The notes under the pieces are model-generated. The model worked only from the letters and a program-made list of their open reading frames with translations. It did not search any database and was not told the DNA's origin. Made by a program: the position numbers and the translations under genes. Shown in pieces: positions 41,995-50,306 of a stretch of DNA of 53,448 bases (positions are counted from its first letter, which is position 1; each line of letters starts with the position of its first letter). This DNA is from UBA2897 sp036733925 (GTDB lineage Bacteria; Bacillota; Negativicutes; Selenomonadales; Selenomonadaceae): positions 1 to 53,448 of the forward strand of contig DAIMZO010000013.1 of assembly GCA_036733925.1 (NCBI GenBank), given 5' to 3'.

Positions 41995-42687
41995 TCAATT
42001 CCTTCCGAAATGATAGAGCTCGTCGTCATCGTCGTTTCGGTGTTCCGGCCGGTTCATCTGCTTTTTTCGGGCATCAGCCTGCATCGCGGCATTCTCACGG
42101 TCCAGATCCTGCAGGAAACTCATGTCACCGGAGGATTCGATTTCCTGCAAGGTCTCATCGACAAGCTTTGAGAATGCCTCATCGCTCATCTCGATATGGT
42201 TCGCCTGCAGCTGCTGCGCTATCCTCGCAGCGACAACCTCCCGGAGATTCATCCCATCTAACGGATCAGAAGATGCATCCTGTTGCTTTTGTGACTGCGG
42301 GCCCTGCTTTGCCGGTTCTCCCTCGCGCGTCATTTTCTCGAAAGCCGGCCCGCTCTGCTGCATGGGATTCGGGCTGTACGCCTCGGAATCAATGGCTCGC
42401 CCCGGCGTCCTATCGGGCCGGTCGGGAATCGGGCGCCCAGTTTCTGATTCCGGTTCTGGCTGTTCGGAAAAAGCATCCTGACCGAACTGCGGGATGGCAC
42501 GGGGCATCGCAGCCTGCATGGAATGCCTGTGCAGGTATTCTTCTGCCGCTTCATAGATTTCCTGCGGTACGATGACAGCATTACCTTCGTCACGTGCGAT
42601 GACGACAGGTTCCTTCATCGAGACCACATAATCCAGCACAGCGCGGAGCTGTCCTTGCAGACGGTTTTCCGTCAACGTCTTAAGCAT
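41995..42687 (-). CDS. Phd/YefM-like antitoxin-fold protein with long disordered tail
   Basis: The first 55 or so residues resemble the Phd/YefM antitoxin fold (LRAVLDYVVSMKEPVVI, then NAVIVPQEIYEAAEEYL). The rest of the 230 aa is Pro-, Gln- and Ser-rich with a helical patch (about 145-200) and an acidic end (NDDDDELYHF). Classic antitoxins are about 80 aa, and no small toxin gene is adjacent. It may be a DNA-binding regulator reusing the fold. ATG 42687 follows AAGGAAGTG. A hairpin separates it from the next upstream gene on the same strand. Confidence 0.6.
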   Translation of the reverse strand: MLKTLTENRLQGQLRAVLDYVVSMKEPVVIARDEGNAVIVPQEIYEAAEEYLHRHSMQAAMPRAIPQFGQDAFSEQPEPESETGRPIPDRPDRTPGRAIDSEAYSPNPMQQSGPAFEKMTREGEPAKQGPQSQKQQDASSDPLDGMNLREVVAARIAQQLQANHIEMSDEAFSKLVDETLQEIESSGDMSFLQDLDRENAAMQADARKKQMNRPEHRNDDDDELYHFGRN

Positions 42688-42712
42688 AATTTTGACACTT
42701 CCTTATGGAAAA

Positions 42713-42735
42713 TGTGGTTGATGAAATCAACCACA
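42713..42735 (-). terminator. Perfect hairpin, minus-strand terminator
   Basis: TGTGGTTGAT (42713-42722) and its complement (42726-42735) leave a 3-base loop. Read on the minus strand it is followed by TTTTCC, fitting the end of the 42757-43311 gene. Confidence 0.75.
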
Positions 42736-42756
42736 AAAACAACTATATTTTATTTT

Positions 42757-43311
42757 CTATTTCTTGTCATCCGGATCAAAACGGTCGCGGTAGATTTTTC
42801 TTCCCAGATAAGATTTCGGCTCTACCAGCGGCTTTGTGCCGGATCCATACTTCCGCTTCTGGATATCTGCTGCCTCTTTCCGCACGGCACTCTCTTCGTC
42901 GAAAGAATAGAAATATCCGCTGGACGTTTTCTTCTGCTCAGAGGCCGCCTCTCGATCCAGCTCTTTCTTGGCACGTTTCAAGTCATGCTGCAAGCGCTGC
43001 AAACATTCCGCGCAATACATCCCATGGAAAATCGGCTTCCCGCAGGATTTGCATGGATAGGCAACAGCGGCACCAGACATCTCAAAGACGCCTTTTTTTA
43101 TCAAGCTCTGGATGAGTTTCAATGACGCCCCTGTTTCTTTATGGATTTCCTGGACATGCGTGTTCGGATGTTCCCGGACATAGGCGAGAACCTTATCTTC
43201 CATGTCGTGCACTTTCTTCTGGCAGTCCCAGCACATGGTCTGCCCCGGGGGGCCGGCAAAAACTTTCTTGCAGACCGAGCAGGTCTTCAGTTTGATATTT
43301 CTGCGGCTCAT
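42757..43311 (-). CDS. YvyF-like zinc-ribbon protein, function unknown
   Basis: The 184-aa protein has a first cysteine set (CSVCKKVFAGPPGQTMCWDC, about 10-29), a winged-helix-like segment (YVREHPNTHVQEIHKETG, about 45-62, then LKLIQSLIKKGVFE) and a second cysteine set (CKSCG...YCAEC). A charged helical tail follows. The arrangement recalls the flagellar-operon protein YvyF, but no flagellar genes are here. ATG 43311 has GGGGGA 9 bases upstream and is preferred over GTG 43320, which touches it. It could be a small regulator acting with the Phd-like gene. Confidence 0.6.
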   Translation of the reverse strand: MSRRNIKLKTCSVCKKVFAGPPGQTMCWDCQKKVHDMEDKVLAYVREHPNTHVQEIHKETGASLKLIQSLIKKGVFEMSGAAVAYPCKSCGKPIFHGMYCAECLQRLQHDLKRAKKELDREAASEQKKTSSGYFYSFDEESAVRKEAADIQKRKYGSGTKPLVEPKSYLGRKIYRDRFDPDDKK

Positions 43312-43411
43312 CGCTTTCACTCCCCCATTGGAAAATTCTTTTATCTATGATACTATTCGATAAAAGAGCCTGAATTCCTTTCTGCATGGGAAACAATATC
43401 TCAGGTTGCGC

Positions 43412-44656
43412 TCAGTGTTTCAGATCCTCGATGGCCTGCGCGGCGCCGAGGATGCCGATGATGGCATGTTCGAAGGTCAGGCCGCCCTGCAGGTAGACGT
43501 TATATGGCTCGCGCAGCGGCCCGTCGGCGCTGAATTCGATGGAAGCACCTTGCACGAAAGTACCGGCCGCCATGATGATCTGGTCTTCATAGCCCGGCAT
43601 ATCCCATGGCTCCGGCGTCGCGTACGAATCGACCGGCGAGTATTTCTGCACGCCGGCGCAGAATGCGCAGAGCTTTTCGGCAGAGCCGAGCTCGATGGCC
43701 TGGATGATGTCGCCGCGTTTGTCCGTCTCGCGCGGCAGAGTCTTGTAGCCGAGCTTCGAGAACAGTCCGGCGGCGAACAGTGCGCCCTTTACGGCCTGTG
43801 CCGTGACATGCGGTGCGAGGAAAATGCCTTGGAACAGCAGGCGGTTGTTCGAGAGGCTGGCGCCGAGCTCATCGCCCATGCCGGGGGCGGTCAGCCGGTA
43901 GGACGCAAGCTCTACGAGCTTGTCCTTGCCCGCGATATAGCCGCCCGTCGGCGCGATGCCGCCCCCCGGGTTCTTGATGAGCGAGCCCGCCATGATGTCC
44001 GCGCCGACCTGCGTCGGCTCCTTCGTCTCGATGAATTCGCCATAGCAGTTGTCGACGAAGCAGATGCAGTCCGGCTTGATGCGGTGCACTTCCGCCGTGA
44101 TTTTCTCGATATCCGCTATCGTCAGCGTATCGCGCATCGAGTAGCCGCGGGAACGCTGGATCTCGACCATCTTCGTCTTGTCCGTGATGACGTCCTGAAT
44201 ATGCTCGAAATCGACTTTTCCATCGACGGTCGTCAGCTCGTTGTAGAGCACGCCGAACTCTTTGAGCGAACCGGGGCTTGGCTCCTCATAGCCGATGACG
44301 GTCTGCATGGTGTCGTATGGTTTGCCCGTGAGGGAAACGAGCTCGTCGCCCGGGCGCAGGATGCCGAACAGCACCGTTGCGAGCGCATGCGTGCCGGAGA
44401 CGAACTGCGTGCGCACGAGAGCGCGCTCCGCGCCGAAGATTTTCGCGTAGAGCTCGTCGAGCTTCTGGCGGCCGATATCGTCGTAGGCGTAGCCCGTGCT
44501 CTGATTGAAATGCGCGGCAGCCACCTTGCATTCTCGCATCGCGTCAAGTACCTTCAGCGTATTGGCTTCCGCGACCGCGTCGACATCCGCGAGCATCGGC
44601 TGGATTTCCTTCAAGACCTCATCCTTGAGGCCGAGCAGTTCTTTTGAAAACGACAA
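43412..44656 (-). CDS. PLP-dependent lyase of the methionine gamma-lyase/aluminium-resistance family
   Basis: A PLP enzyme of the YnbB type that probably splits C-S bonds; the exact substrate is not known. The 414-aa protein shows FVSGTHALATVLFG, an RSRGYSMRDTL segment, CFVDNCYGEF and the PLP-lysine region AGSLIKNPGGGIAPTGGYI, all typical of the family. Length is normal. TTG 44656 follows AAGAAGGAATTATT. It lies 21 bases after the nucleoid-protein gene, in the same operon. Confidence 0.9.
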   Translation of the reverse strand: MSFSKELLGLKDEVLKEIQPMLADVDAVAEANTLKVLDAMRECKVAAAHFNQSTGYAYDDIGRQKLDELYAKIFGAERALVRTQFVSGTHALATVLFGILRPGDELVSLTGKPYDTMQTVIGYEEPSPGSLKEFGVLYNELTTVDGKVDFEHIQDVITDKTKMVEIQRSRGYSMRDTLTIADIEKITAEVHRIKPDCICFVDNCYGEFIETKEPTQVGADIMAGSLIKNPGGGIAPTGGYIAGKDKLVELASYRLTAPGMGDELGASLSNNRLLFQGIFLAPHVTAQAVKGALFAAGLFSKLGYKTLPRETDKRGDIIQAIELGSAEKLCAFCAGVQKYSPVDSYATPEPWDMPGYEDQIIMAAGTFVQGASIEFSADGPLREPYNVYLQGGLTFEHAIIGILGAAQAIEDLKH

Positions 44657-44677
44657 AATAATTCCTTCTTTATGCTT

Positions 44678-45688
44678 CTAGTTTTTGTTGATGATGTTGG
44701 AAATATGCTTGAGCGTGATCGACATCGTGCCGTCCTCGCTCGTGTTGAATTCCACGTATTCCGTGTTATCGAAATAATCCGTCGGGATATTGAGCTCGAT
44801 GCCGGTATCGGTCTTGAGCCGATGGCGGCTGACCTTCTTCAGCATCGCCTCTTTGCTCATGTCGATCGGCACGGGCTCCGTGAAGCCAGCGTCCTCGATG
44901 GCCGCTTTGAAGTCCTCCTGCATGGACGGATTCCCATGGAAGATTTCCGGCGCAGCCGCCGTCAGGTCAAGCGCGTCATCCGCGCTTTCCATGCGGCCCG
45001 CCAGATAGTTCTTGGCAGCCGCCGCGATGGCGACCTCATCCTGCCCGTAGTCTTCCGCGACCTTTGCGGCGGTCTTCTGCAGGGTCTTCACGGCGTCGCT
45101 CGTCGAGGGGGACACGCTGCATTCGAGCACGATTTCCGGCAGGATATCGATTTTCTCGCCATCGACTGTATAGTTCTTGGATGTGACGCGGATCGACTTG
45201 TCGTCCGCGTCGACGAAAGCGAATTCATCAATGCGCTGCGTGAGGCTCGGCATGATAATCGCCTGATTCACGATCTCGTTATGCGTGCCCGCATCATCCT
45301 GCACGACCTGATGCGTGTAGCCGATATGGCTGTCGCTTTTCAGCAGGACGATCTGCCGCACATCGTCGATACGGACGTCCGCGAGGATGACGTCGACAGA
45401 AGTCATCTCCTCTGCGTGCGAAAGGGCGCGTTCAAAGCTCGCGGCAGCTGCTTTCGAAAAGGCGAGGAAATCCAGTTCTTCCGAAAGATAGGCGTCGAGA
45501 TTCTTCTGGAACGCCGAATCCTCGTAGAACTTCCCCGGCTTCTTATTCACGCTCGACCAGCTTTTCTCGATATGCTTGGTCAGATAGGTATCGACACTGT
45601 CCTTGACATCGAGCAGGGCATCGGAATAGATGGCGCTGCCACTGGCCAAATCCAGGATATGCAGAACCGCTTTATCAATGACTACCAT
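44678..45688 (-). CDS. 37-kDa nucleoid-associated protein (NdpA/YejK family)
   Basis: Family members bind the nucleoid; their exact job is unclear. The 336-aa product starts IDKAVLHILDLASGSAIYSD, has DVILADVRIDDVRQIVLLKSD... in the middle and ends VEFNTSEDGTMSITLKHISNI, matching PF04245. The start is the ATG at 45688, after GGGGGAAGG. The same operon continues into the PLP lyase. A divergent small gene lies upstream, sharing the promoter region. Confidence 0.88.
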   Translation of the reverse strand: MVVIDKAVLHILDLASGSAIYSDALLDVKDSVDTYLTKHIEKSWSSVNKKPGKFYEDSAFQKNLDAYLSEELDFLAFSKAAAASFERALSHAEEMTSVDVILADVRIDDVRQIVLLKSDSHIGYTHQVVQDDAGTHNEIVNQAIIMPSLTQRIDEFAFVDADDKSIRVTSKNYTVDGEKIDILPEIVLECSVSPSTSDAVKTLQKTAAKVAEDYGQDEVAIAAAAKNYLAGRMESADDALDLTAAAPEIFHGNPSMQEDFKAAIEDAGFTEPVPIDMSKEAMLKKVSRHRLKTDTGIELNIPTDYFDNTEYVEFNTSEDGTMSITLKHISNIINKN

Positions 45689-45750
45689 TTACGGCCTTCC
45701 CCCATGAGCAAAAAACAAACGCGTGGAACGCGTAATACACAACAGCATAT

Positions 45751-45759
45751 ATTATAGCA
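45751..45759 (-). promoter_or_regulatory. Extended -10 promoter for the nucleoid-protein operon
   Basis: On the minus strand TGCTATAAT occupies 45759-45751, about 63 bases before the start. A perfect ACGCG/CGCGT hairpin (45719-45733) lies in the leader. Confidence 0.65.
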
Positions 45760-45797
45760 TAATCCGGCCTTCCTAGCTATATGTCTGCCTGTTGCCC

Positions 45798-45827
45798 TTG
45801 CGGAATCTCCCAAAGACAGGATATAAT
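45798..45827 (+). promoter_or_regulatory. Sigma-70 promoter for the 67-aa membrane protein gene
   Basis: TTGCGG (45798-45803), 18-base spacer, TATAAT (45822-45827), followed by the ribosome site GGAGGGAGG. Confidence 0.65.
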
Positions 45828-45855
45828 AAAGGAAATGGAGGGAGGAAATTTTCCA

Positions 45856-46059
45856 ATGAAGCTTTTGCTTTCTACCCTGCTGAACGTCGGCGGCTTTGTC
45901 ATCAGCCTGCTCGTCCTGCAGATTGTATGGGTCAATACACGCGAGGCGTGGAAAATCAAGGACTGGAAGAACATCCTGTTCTGGCCTGTTTGCGCCATCC
46001 TCTTTTTTGCACTGCTCACGCGGTTCTGCGATGTCGTCAATGCCTATATCGGCCGTTGA
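45856..46059 (+). CDS. Small membrane protein, 67 aa, unrecognised
   Basis: The protein has two hydrophobic segments (about 5-25 and 38-55) separated by a charged loop (NTREAWKIKDWKN). ATG 45856 lies after GGAGGGAGGAAATTTTCC; the frame opens earlier at 45781 but without a ribosome site. It has its own promoter, and a terminator whose loop contains the stop codon. I know no function. It converges on a 39-aa minus-strand gene. Confidence 0.7.
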   Translation: MKLLLSTLLNVGGFVISLLVLQIVWVNTREAWKIKDWKNILFWPVCAILFFALLTRFCDVVNAYIGR

Positions 46060-46068
46060 CGGCTTTTT
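46052..46068 (+). terminator. Compact terminator overlapping a stop codon
   Basis: GCCG (46052-46055), loop TTGA, CGGC (46060-46063), then TTTTT. The TGA stop of the 67-aa gene is in the loop region. Its T run overlaps the stop of the opposing 39-aa gene. Confidence 0.65.
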
Positions 46069-46186
46069 ATTTTGCCATCGTACGCGTAAGGTACAGGCAC
46101 AGTAGCACAAACAGGAGGATTGCGACAATCCGCGTGACATGGCCGGATAGGAGCTCCTGCGTCTTGTTCTTTGTATCTTCTTTCAT
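46067..46186 (-). CDS. Very small membrane protein, 39 aa
   Basis: The frame codes a charged N-terminus (MKEDTKNKTQELLSGHVTR), one hydrophobic helix (IVAILLFVLLCLYL) and a basic end. It starts at the ATG at 46186 with AGAGG about 11 bases upstream, and lies 29 bases after the AsmA-like gene on the same strand, so it is probably co-transcribed with it. No family recognised. Shape and position support a real small gene, perhaps linked to its envelope neighbour. Confidence 0.6.
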   Translation of the reverse strand: MKEDTKNKTQELLSGHVTRIVAILLFVLLCLYLTRTMAK

Positions 46187-46215
46187 ACGTATCGAAACCT
46201 CTTTCTTTGATTCGT

Positions 46216-47673
46216 CTATTTGATATCGTCCTGCCGGAATGTCGTCATCAGGTTCCCGCGTGCATCGAAAAGCTGGATCGGATTCAGTATCAGCTTGCCG
46301 TGCTGGATCCGGAATGCGTCGGTGCGGATATGCACGCCGGCCAGATCGATGGCGACATCGTAGAAATGCAGATCCTTATATGCGTTCGTGAAGCGGCCGG
46401 CCAGCCGGTCAAATGGCAGCAGGCGGTAATGCCCCTTGCCGGACTCGAAGGTGCCGGACGTGATGGTATCCTTTGCGCTTCCCTTGAAATCGATCTCGAT
46501 ATCCATATCGACGAGGCAGGACAGGTGATCCTTCGGGAATGCGTCTTTCGTCTGGAGCTTTGTCCCGTGCCCTTTCAGATGGTAATAGCGCGTATCGAGG
46601 TCATAGTCGCCGCTGGCGTCGAGCGTGCCGCCGTAGACATTGGCGTGCACATTCTTGAACGTGAGTTTTGGGTCTTTGTAGAAGACATCGCCCGTGACAT
46701 TCGTGAAATGCAAGGCCGGGATATTGAGTTCCTTCATCTGCAGGACGCCGACACCGTCCGGATTCGCAAGGGAGCCTGTGAAATGCGTGCTGAGCGTCAT
46801 TTTATCGTGGATATTCAGCCCGAAACCGAGGGAGGAAGGGTCGACCTCGTAGAGCGCGAGCGACAGGTCACAGACCGGCAGCTCCTGACTCTGGAAATCG
46901 ATGTCGCCGCGCAGCGTGATTCCTTGCCCAATCATCGTGCCGCCGAAACCGCCGGCGCTTGCATCGATATGCATGGCGCTGTCGGTATTGATATCCGCGT
47001 AAAGCTGGACGCAATCCATCAGATAATGCCGTTCCTTGACGAACACCTCGACCTTGCAGTTGTTCAGATGGAGTTTCGTATGGATGCGCCGATCCCCGCG
47101 GTTGAAGTTCGACCATTTCTTCTCGAAGCGCTGCTGCCTCCGCGCACGTTTCATCTCGCCGAGCCTTTTCCGCTGCTCCTCATTCAGCCCGTTGATGCTG
47201 ACCTTATCCATCCAGTCATCTTCCTTGTCGACATGCTTCATGGCTGGTGTCGGCCGGATGAAATCGACCTTCATGTCATCGGTGAAATGCACGGACATCT
47301 CTGCGTCATTCAGCGTGATTTCCTGCAAGGTCGTCGCCTTGAAATTCTTCGTCAGGACATCCCACAGACGCACCTGAAAGGAGCCGGACGGAACGAAGAG
47401 GATGGTATCCCCGTCCGGATCCTTCCAGTCAAGATTCTCGAACTGGACATGTCCCCAAGGGTCAGCGAGGATTTTCTCTGCCGTGATGGTGCCGCGCAGC
47501 ATATCCTGGTTGGCGACCGCTCGGTTGAAGATCATGGCGGCGCCGCGGCTCAGGAATTCCAGCATCAGGAGGAGGCAGGCGCAGATCAGGAGCAATACGA
47601 GCACGGCCCGTTTCCCCGCCTTGGCATGTCGCCGCAGGAACGGCATCAGGTGCAGCTTCTTCCCAATCCGCAT
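46216..47673 (-). CDS. AsmA-like envelope protein
   Basis: AsmA/TamB-type proteins bridge the periplasm and are tied to lipid transport or outer-membrane assembly. The 485-aa protein has a basic N-terminus, one membrane helix (about 22-43) and a long beta-rich periplasmic part with repeated amphipathic strands (GGFGGTMIGQGITLRGDIDF; NVYGGTLDASGDYDL), as in the family. The middle has a Lys/Arg-rich helix (about 165-190). It fits a diderm cell. ATG 47673 follows AAGGAGGAG. Assignment is by pattern, without strong motifs. Confidence 0.7.
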   Translation of the reverse strand: MRIGKKLHLMPFLRRHAKAGKRAVLVLLLICACLLLMLEFLSRGAAMIFNRAVANQDMLRGTITAEKILADPWGHVQFENLDWKDPDGDTILFVPSGSFQVRLWDVLTKNFKATTLQEITLNDAEMSVHFTDDMKVDFIRPTPAMKHVDKEDDWMDKVSINGLNEEQRKRLGEMKRARRQQRFEKKWSNFNRGDRRIHTKLHLNNCKVEVFVKERHYLMDCVQLYADINTDSAMHIDASAGGFGGTMIGQGITLRGDIDFQSQELPVCDLSLALYEVDPSSLGFGLNIHDKMTLSTHFTGSLANPDGVGVLQMKELNIPALHFTNVTGDVFYKDPKLTFKNVHANVYGGTLDASGDYDLDTRYYHLKGHGTKLQTKDAFPKDHLSCLVDMDIEIDFKGSAKDTITSGTFESGKGHYRLLPFDRLAGRFTNAYKDLHFYDVAIDLAGVHIRTDAFRIQHGKLILNPIQLFDARGNLMTTFRQDDIK

Positions 47674-47791
47674 GCATGTCTCCTCCTTCCGTGGCTGCTG
47701 TCTCCTTATTTCCTATTCGTCCCGGCTCCGGAAATTCCTCTTTTCTGCTTTTCCGGAATCCGCACAATCTTCACGCATTTCCTTTGCACGC

Positions 47792-47813
47792 AAAAAAGCC
47801 GTCCGAAGACGGC
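47792..47813 (-). terminator. Terminator for the 53-aa gene
   Basis: GCCGTC (47798-47803), loop CGAA, GACGGC (47808-47813); the A run at 47792-47797 becomes a T run on the minus strand. It lies 18 bases past the 53-aa gene's stop. Confidence 0.85.
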
Positions 47814-47830
47814 CCCTTCATTTCCTGACC

Positions 47831-47992
47831 TCAAAGCGTGATGCCCGCGTAGCTCAGAATGGACTCAGCGAGTACCGGCGAATCCTTCTGCCCGATTTCA
47901 TTCTCATCGAGCTGATCCGAATGGCTCTTCACGATTTTCTTTTCCTGCGGGCCTGCGTTCTTCTTGCCCGTTACGAATTCGACAAAATCCAT
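47831..47992 (-). CDS. Small protein, 53 aa, unrecognised
   Basis: A hydrophilic protein with no membrane segment, signal or cysteine: MDFVEFVTGKKN at the start, a charged middle and a more hydrophobic end (ESILSYAGITL). The ribosome site AAAGGAGGAAA lies about 7 bases before ATG 47992, one of the best in the window, and a clear terminator follows, so the gene is very likely real. I know no function. It is monocistronic and divergent from the SIMPL gene. Confidence 0.75.
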   Translation of the reverse strand: MDFVEFVTGKKNAGPQEKKIVKSHSDQLDENEIGQKDSPVLAESILSYAGITL

Positions 47993-48235
47993 GATAGATT
48001 TCCTCCTTTGAATAGACCAATTATTTATCTATCATCGACGATGGGATTATCTTACACGGAAGCAATTATGCTGTCTATGTATTGCATATTATTTTTGTAT
48101 TATATCAGTCTGGATAAAGTATGGAAAGGGATGGCCGCTTTTTTTTCGGGACTTTTTCTGCAAGATATGATAGAATAGGGATGTGATTACCGTATGTCCT
48201 GTCAATGTTCTATACGAAAAAGGAGATTGTAGATT

Positions 48236-48979
48236 ATGTTTTCCATGCATAAAAAATCAAGCATTTCCATGCTGCTCGCGGCTCTCTGCCTGCTGATCGG
48301 CACGATGGCCGCCTCTATCCAGCCGGTTTCCGCCGCGGAAGAGGCGCCTGTCCTTTCTGTGGATGGGTCAGCATCGGCGGAGCAGGCTCCCGACCGCGCC
48401 ATCGTCACGGTCGGCGTCACGACGCAGGCTGGCGATGCGGCCAAGGCACAGGCAGAGAACGTCCGCAAGGCAAAGGCCATCCATCAGGCCATCCAGGCGC
48501 TCGGCATCGCGGATAAGGACATCCAGACGCAGAATTATTCGTTCTACCCGGTCTACACGCAGTCGGCCAACCGCGAGAACAAGATCACGGGCTACCGCGT
48601 CGACAACACGATTACGGTTACGGTCAACAACCTTGCGCTGACGGGCAAGGTCATCGACGCCTCGCTCGCAAACGGTGCCAATGAGATCTCGTCGCTGGAT
48701 TTCAGCGCAAAGGATTTCTCGAACGCCCGCAATACTGCGATGAAGAACGCCGTGCTTGACGCGCGTTCGAAAGCGGATGTCCTTGCAAATGCACTCGGCC
48801 TGCGCATTGTCGGCGTCAAGAATGTTTCGGAGAACGTTAGCGCGCCGGGCGCGCGCCGTTATGCAGGCAACATGCTCATGGCGATGGCGAAAAGCGATGC
48901 TGTTCCGGAAACGCCGATTGCAGCCGGTACGCTCCGCGTCACCGCAAATGTGCATGTCGACTTCATTCTGAGCAAGTAA
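48236..48979 (+). CDS. SIMPL-domain (DUF541) periplasmic protein
   Basis: SIMPL proteins are secreted or periplasmic, of uncertain role, sometimes linked to oxidative stress. The 247-aa protein has a signal peptide (cut near VSAAE) and the DUF541 domain from about 38 to 245, with SVDGSASAEQAPDRAIVTVG, VDNTITVTVNN and DARSKADVLANALG. ATG 48236 follows AAAGGAG. It is 60 bases before the acyltransferase gene. Confidence 0.9.
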   Translation: MFSMHKKSSISMLLAALCLLIGTMAASIQPVSAAEEAPVLSVDGSASAEQAPDRAIVTVGVTTQAGDAAKAQAENVRKAKAIHQAIQALGIADKDIQTQNYSFYPVYTQSANRENKITGYRVDNTITVTVNNLALTGKVIDASLANGANEISSLDFSAKDFSNARNTAMKNAVLDARSKADVLANALGLRIVGVKNVSENVSAPGARRYAGNMLMAMAKSDAVPETPIAAGTLRVTANVHVDFILSK

Positions 48980-49039
48980 TCGGGCCGATGCCATACCGCA
49001 GTAATGATTCAGTGATTTAAGTTTGGAGTCTTTTCCCCG

Positions 49040-50218
49040 ATGGAATCTCAAAGCCCTGCCACAAAATCCGCGCAGCCAGTGAAGAAACGGAAGCCGCGTC
49101 TCGCTGCAATCGAGTATATCCGCGGCATCTCGATGATGGGCGTTATCGCCATCCATGTCGGCTCGCAGTATATCGGTAATCCAGCCGCGAACATCAACCT
49201 GATTGCCTTGCTCGAGATCGTGTCCCGGTTCTCGGTGCCGATCTTCTTCTTCATCTCGGCGTTCGGGCTGTTCTATAACCTCGACATCCACGCGCCATTC
49301 GACCCGAAATACTTCTATACGCGCCGGGCGAAGACGGTCCTGATCCCCTATCTGGTCTGGTCCTTGTTCTACCTGATCCACGACGGGATCCTATACGGAG
49401 TTGGGTTCCCGGATCCGCTCCATCTGCTGAGCACGCTGTTCTTCGGCACGGCGAAGTACCAGCTCTATTTCCTCGTGATCCTGCTCTGGTTCTACTTGCT
49501 GATGCCGCTCTGGATCTGGGTGGTGCGCCGCATTGGAATCAAGGGACTTTTCACTTTGCTGCTCCTGCAGATTGCATTTGACTACTGGTCGAGTTTCTCG
49601 GTCTCGCTCAATACGTTCACCTACGGCCTGCCGGACGGCTCCGCGCTGAAACCGTTCCTGATGTACCGCCTGAACTACTGGGTGCTGCATTATGTCTTCA
49701 TCTTCGTGCTCGGCGGCTGGCTCGCGGTGCATATCGATGCGTTCCATAAGTTCATGCAGAAGCGCCGGTTCGGCATCACGGTATTCTTCTGGGCGACGAT
49801 GCTCGCACTGCTCGCGTTCTACTACCGCCTGATCTTCAAGCAGGGTTATACGGCACTTGAGTCCATCAACACGGCACATCAGCTTTCGCCGGAGGGCATC
49901 TTCTATACGCTTGCTTCGTGCCTGTTCTTCTTTACGATCTTCACGTATCAGAAATACCCGTCCTTCCTGAACCCAATCCTGCACCAGCTCGGCAGGCACT
50001 CTTATTTCGCCTACCTCGTGCACCCGTTCTTCATCGGGTACGCCGCGCTGTTCCTGCAGGGGCATGGCATCCTGATGACGGCGGGCCTCACGGTCGTGTT
50101 CTACTTCGTGATTCTCGCGCTTTCCATGCTCGCGGCCGTCCTTTGCCGCCGGATTGGGAATCACGTACCGATTCTGAACGAACTGACCATCGGTGCATAC
50201 CCGAAAAAGACAAATTGA
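49040..50218 (+). CDS. Acyltransferase family 3 membrane protein
   Basis: Family 3 enzymes move acetyl or other acyl groups onto sugars of surface polymers. The 392-aa protein starts with a Lys/Arg-rich tail, then EYIRGISMMGVIAIHVGSQ with the conserved RG and catalytic-type His, and about ten membrane segments, with VPIFFFISAFGLFY typical of the family. ATG 49040 has only a weak ribosome site (GGAG at about 49024). A terminator follows. Substrate unknown. Confidence 0.88.
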   Translation: MESQSPATKSAQPVKKRKPRLAAIEYIRGISMMGVIAIHVGSQYIGNPAANINLIALLEIVSRFSVPIFFFISAFGLFYNLDIHAPFDPKYFYTRRAKTVLIPYLVWSLFYLIHDGILYGVGFPDPLHLLSTLFFGTAKYQLYFLVILLWFYLLMPLWIWVVRRIGIKGLFTLLLLQIAFDYWSSFSVSLNTFTYGLPDGSALKPFLMYRLNYWVLHYVFIFVLGGWLAVHIDAFHKFMQKRRFGITVFFWATMLALLAFYYRLIFKQGYTALESINTAHQLSPEGIFYTLASCLFFFTIFTYQKYPSFLNPILHQLGRHSYFAYLVHPFFIGYAALFLQGHGILMTAGLTVVFYFVILALSMLAAVLCRRIGNHVPILNELTIGAYPKKTN

Positions 50219-50242
50219 CCCATATCGATGGAAGCATAGAGA

Positions 50243-50280
50243 AAGCGTCCGGAACCCATTGTGGATTCCGGACGCTTTTC
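50243..50280 (+). terminator. Terminator after the acyltransferase gene
   Basis: AGCGTCCGGAA (50244-50254) pairs with TTCCGGACGCT (50266-50276), followed by TTTTC. Perfect 11-bp stem. Confidence 0.92.
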
Positions 50281-50306
50281 TGTATGCATTTTTTCTGGTT
50301 CTTCCC

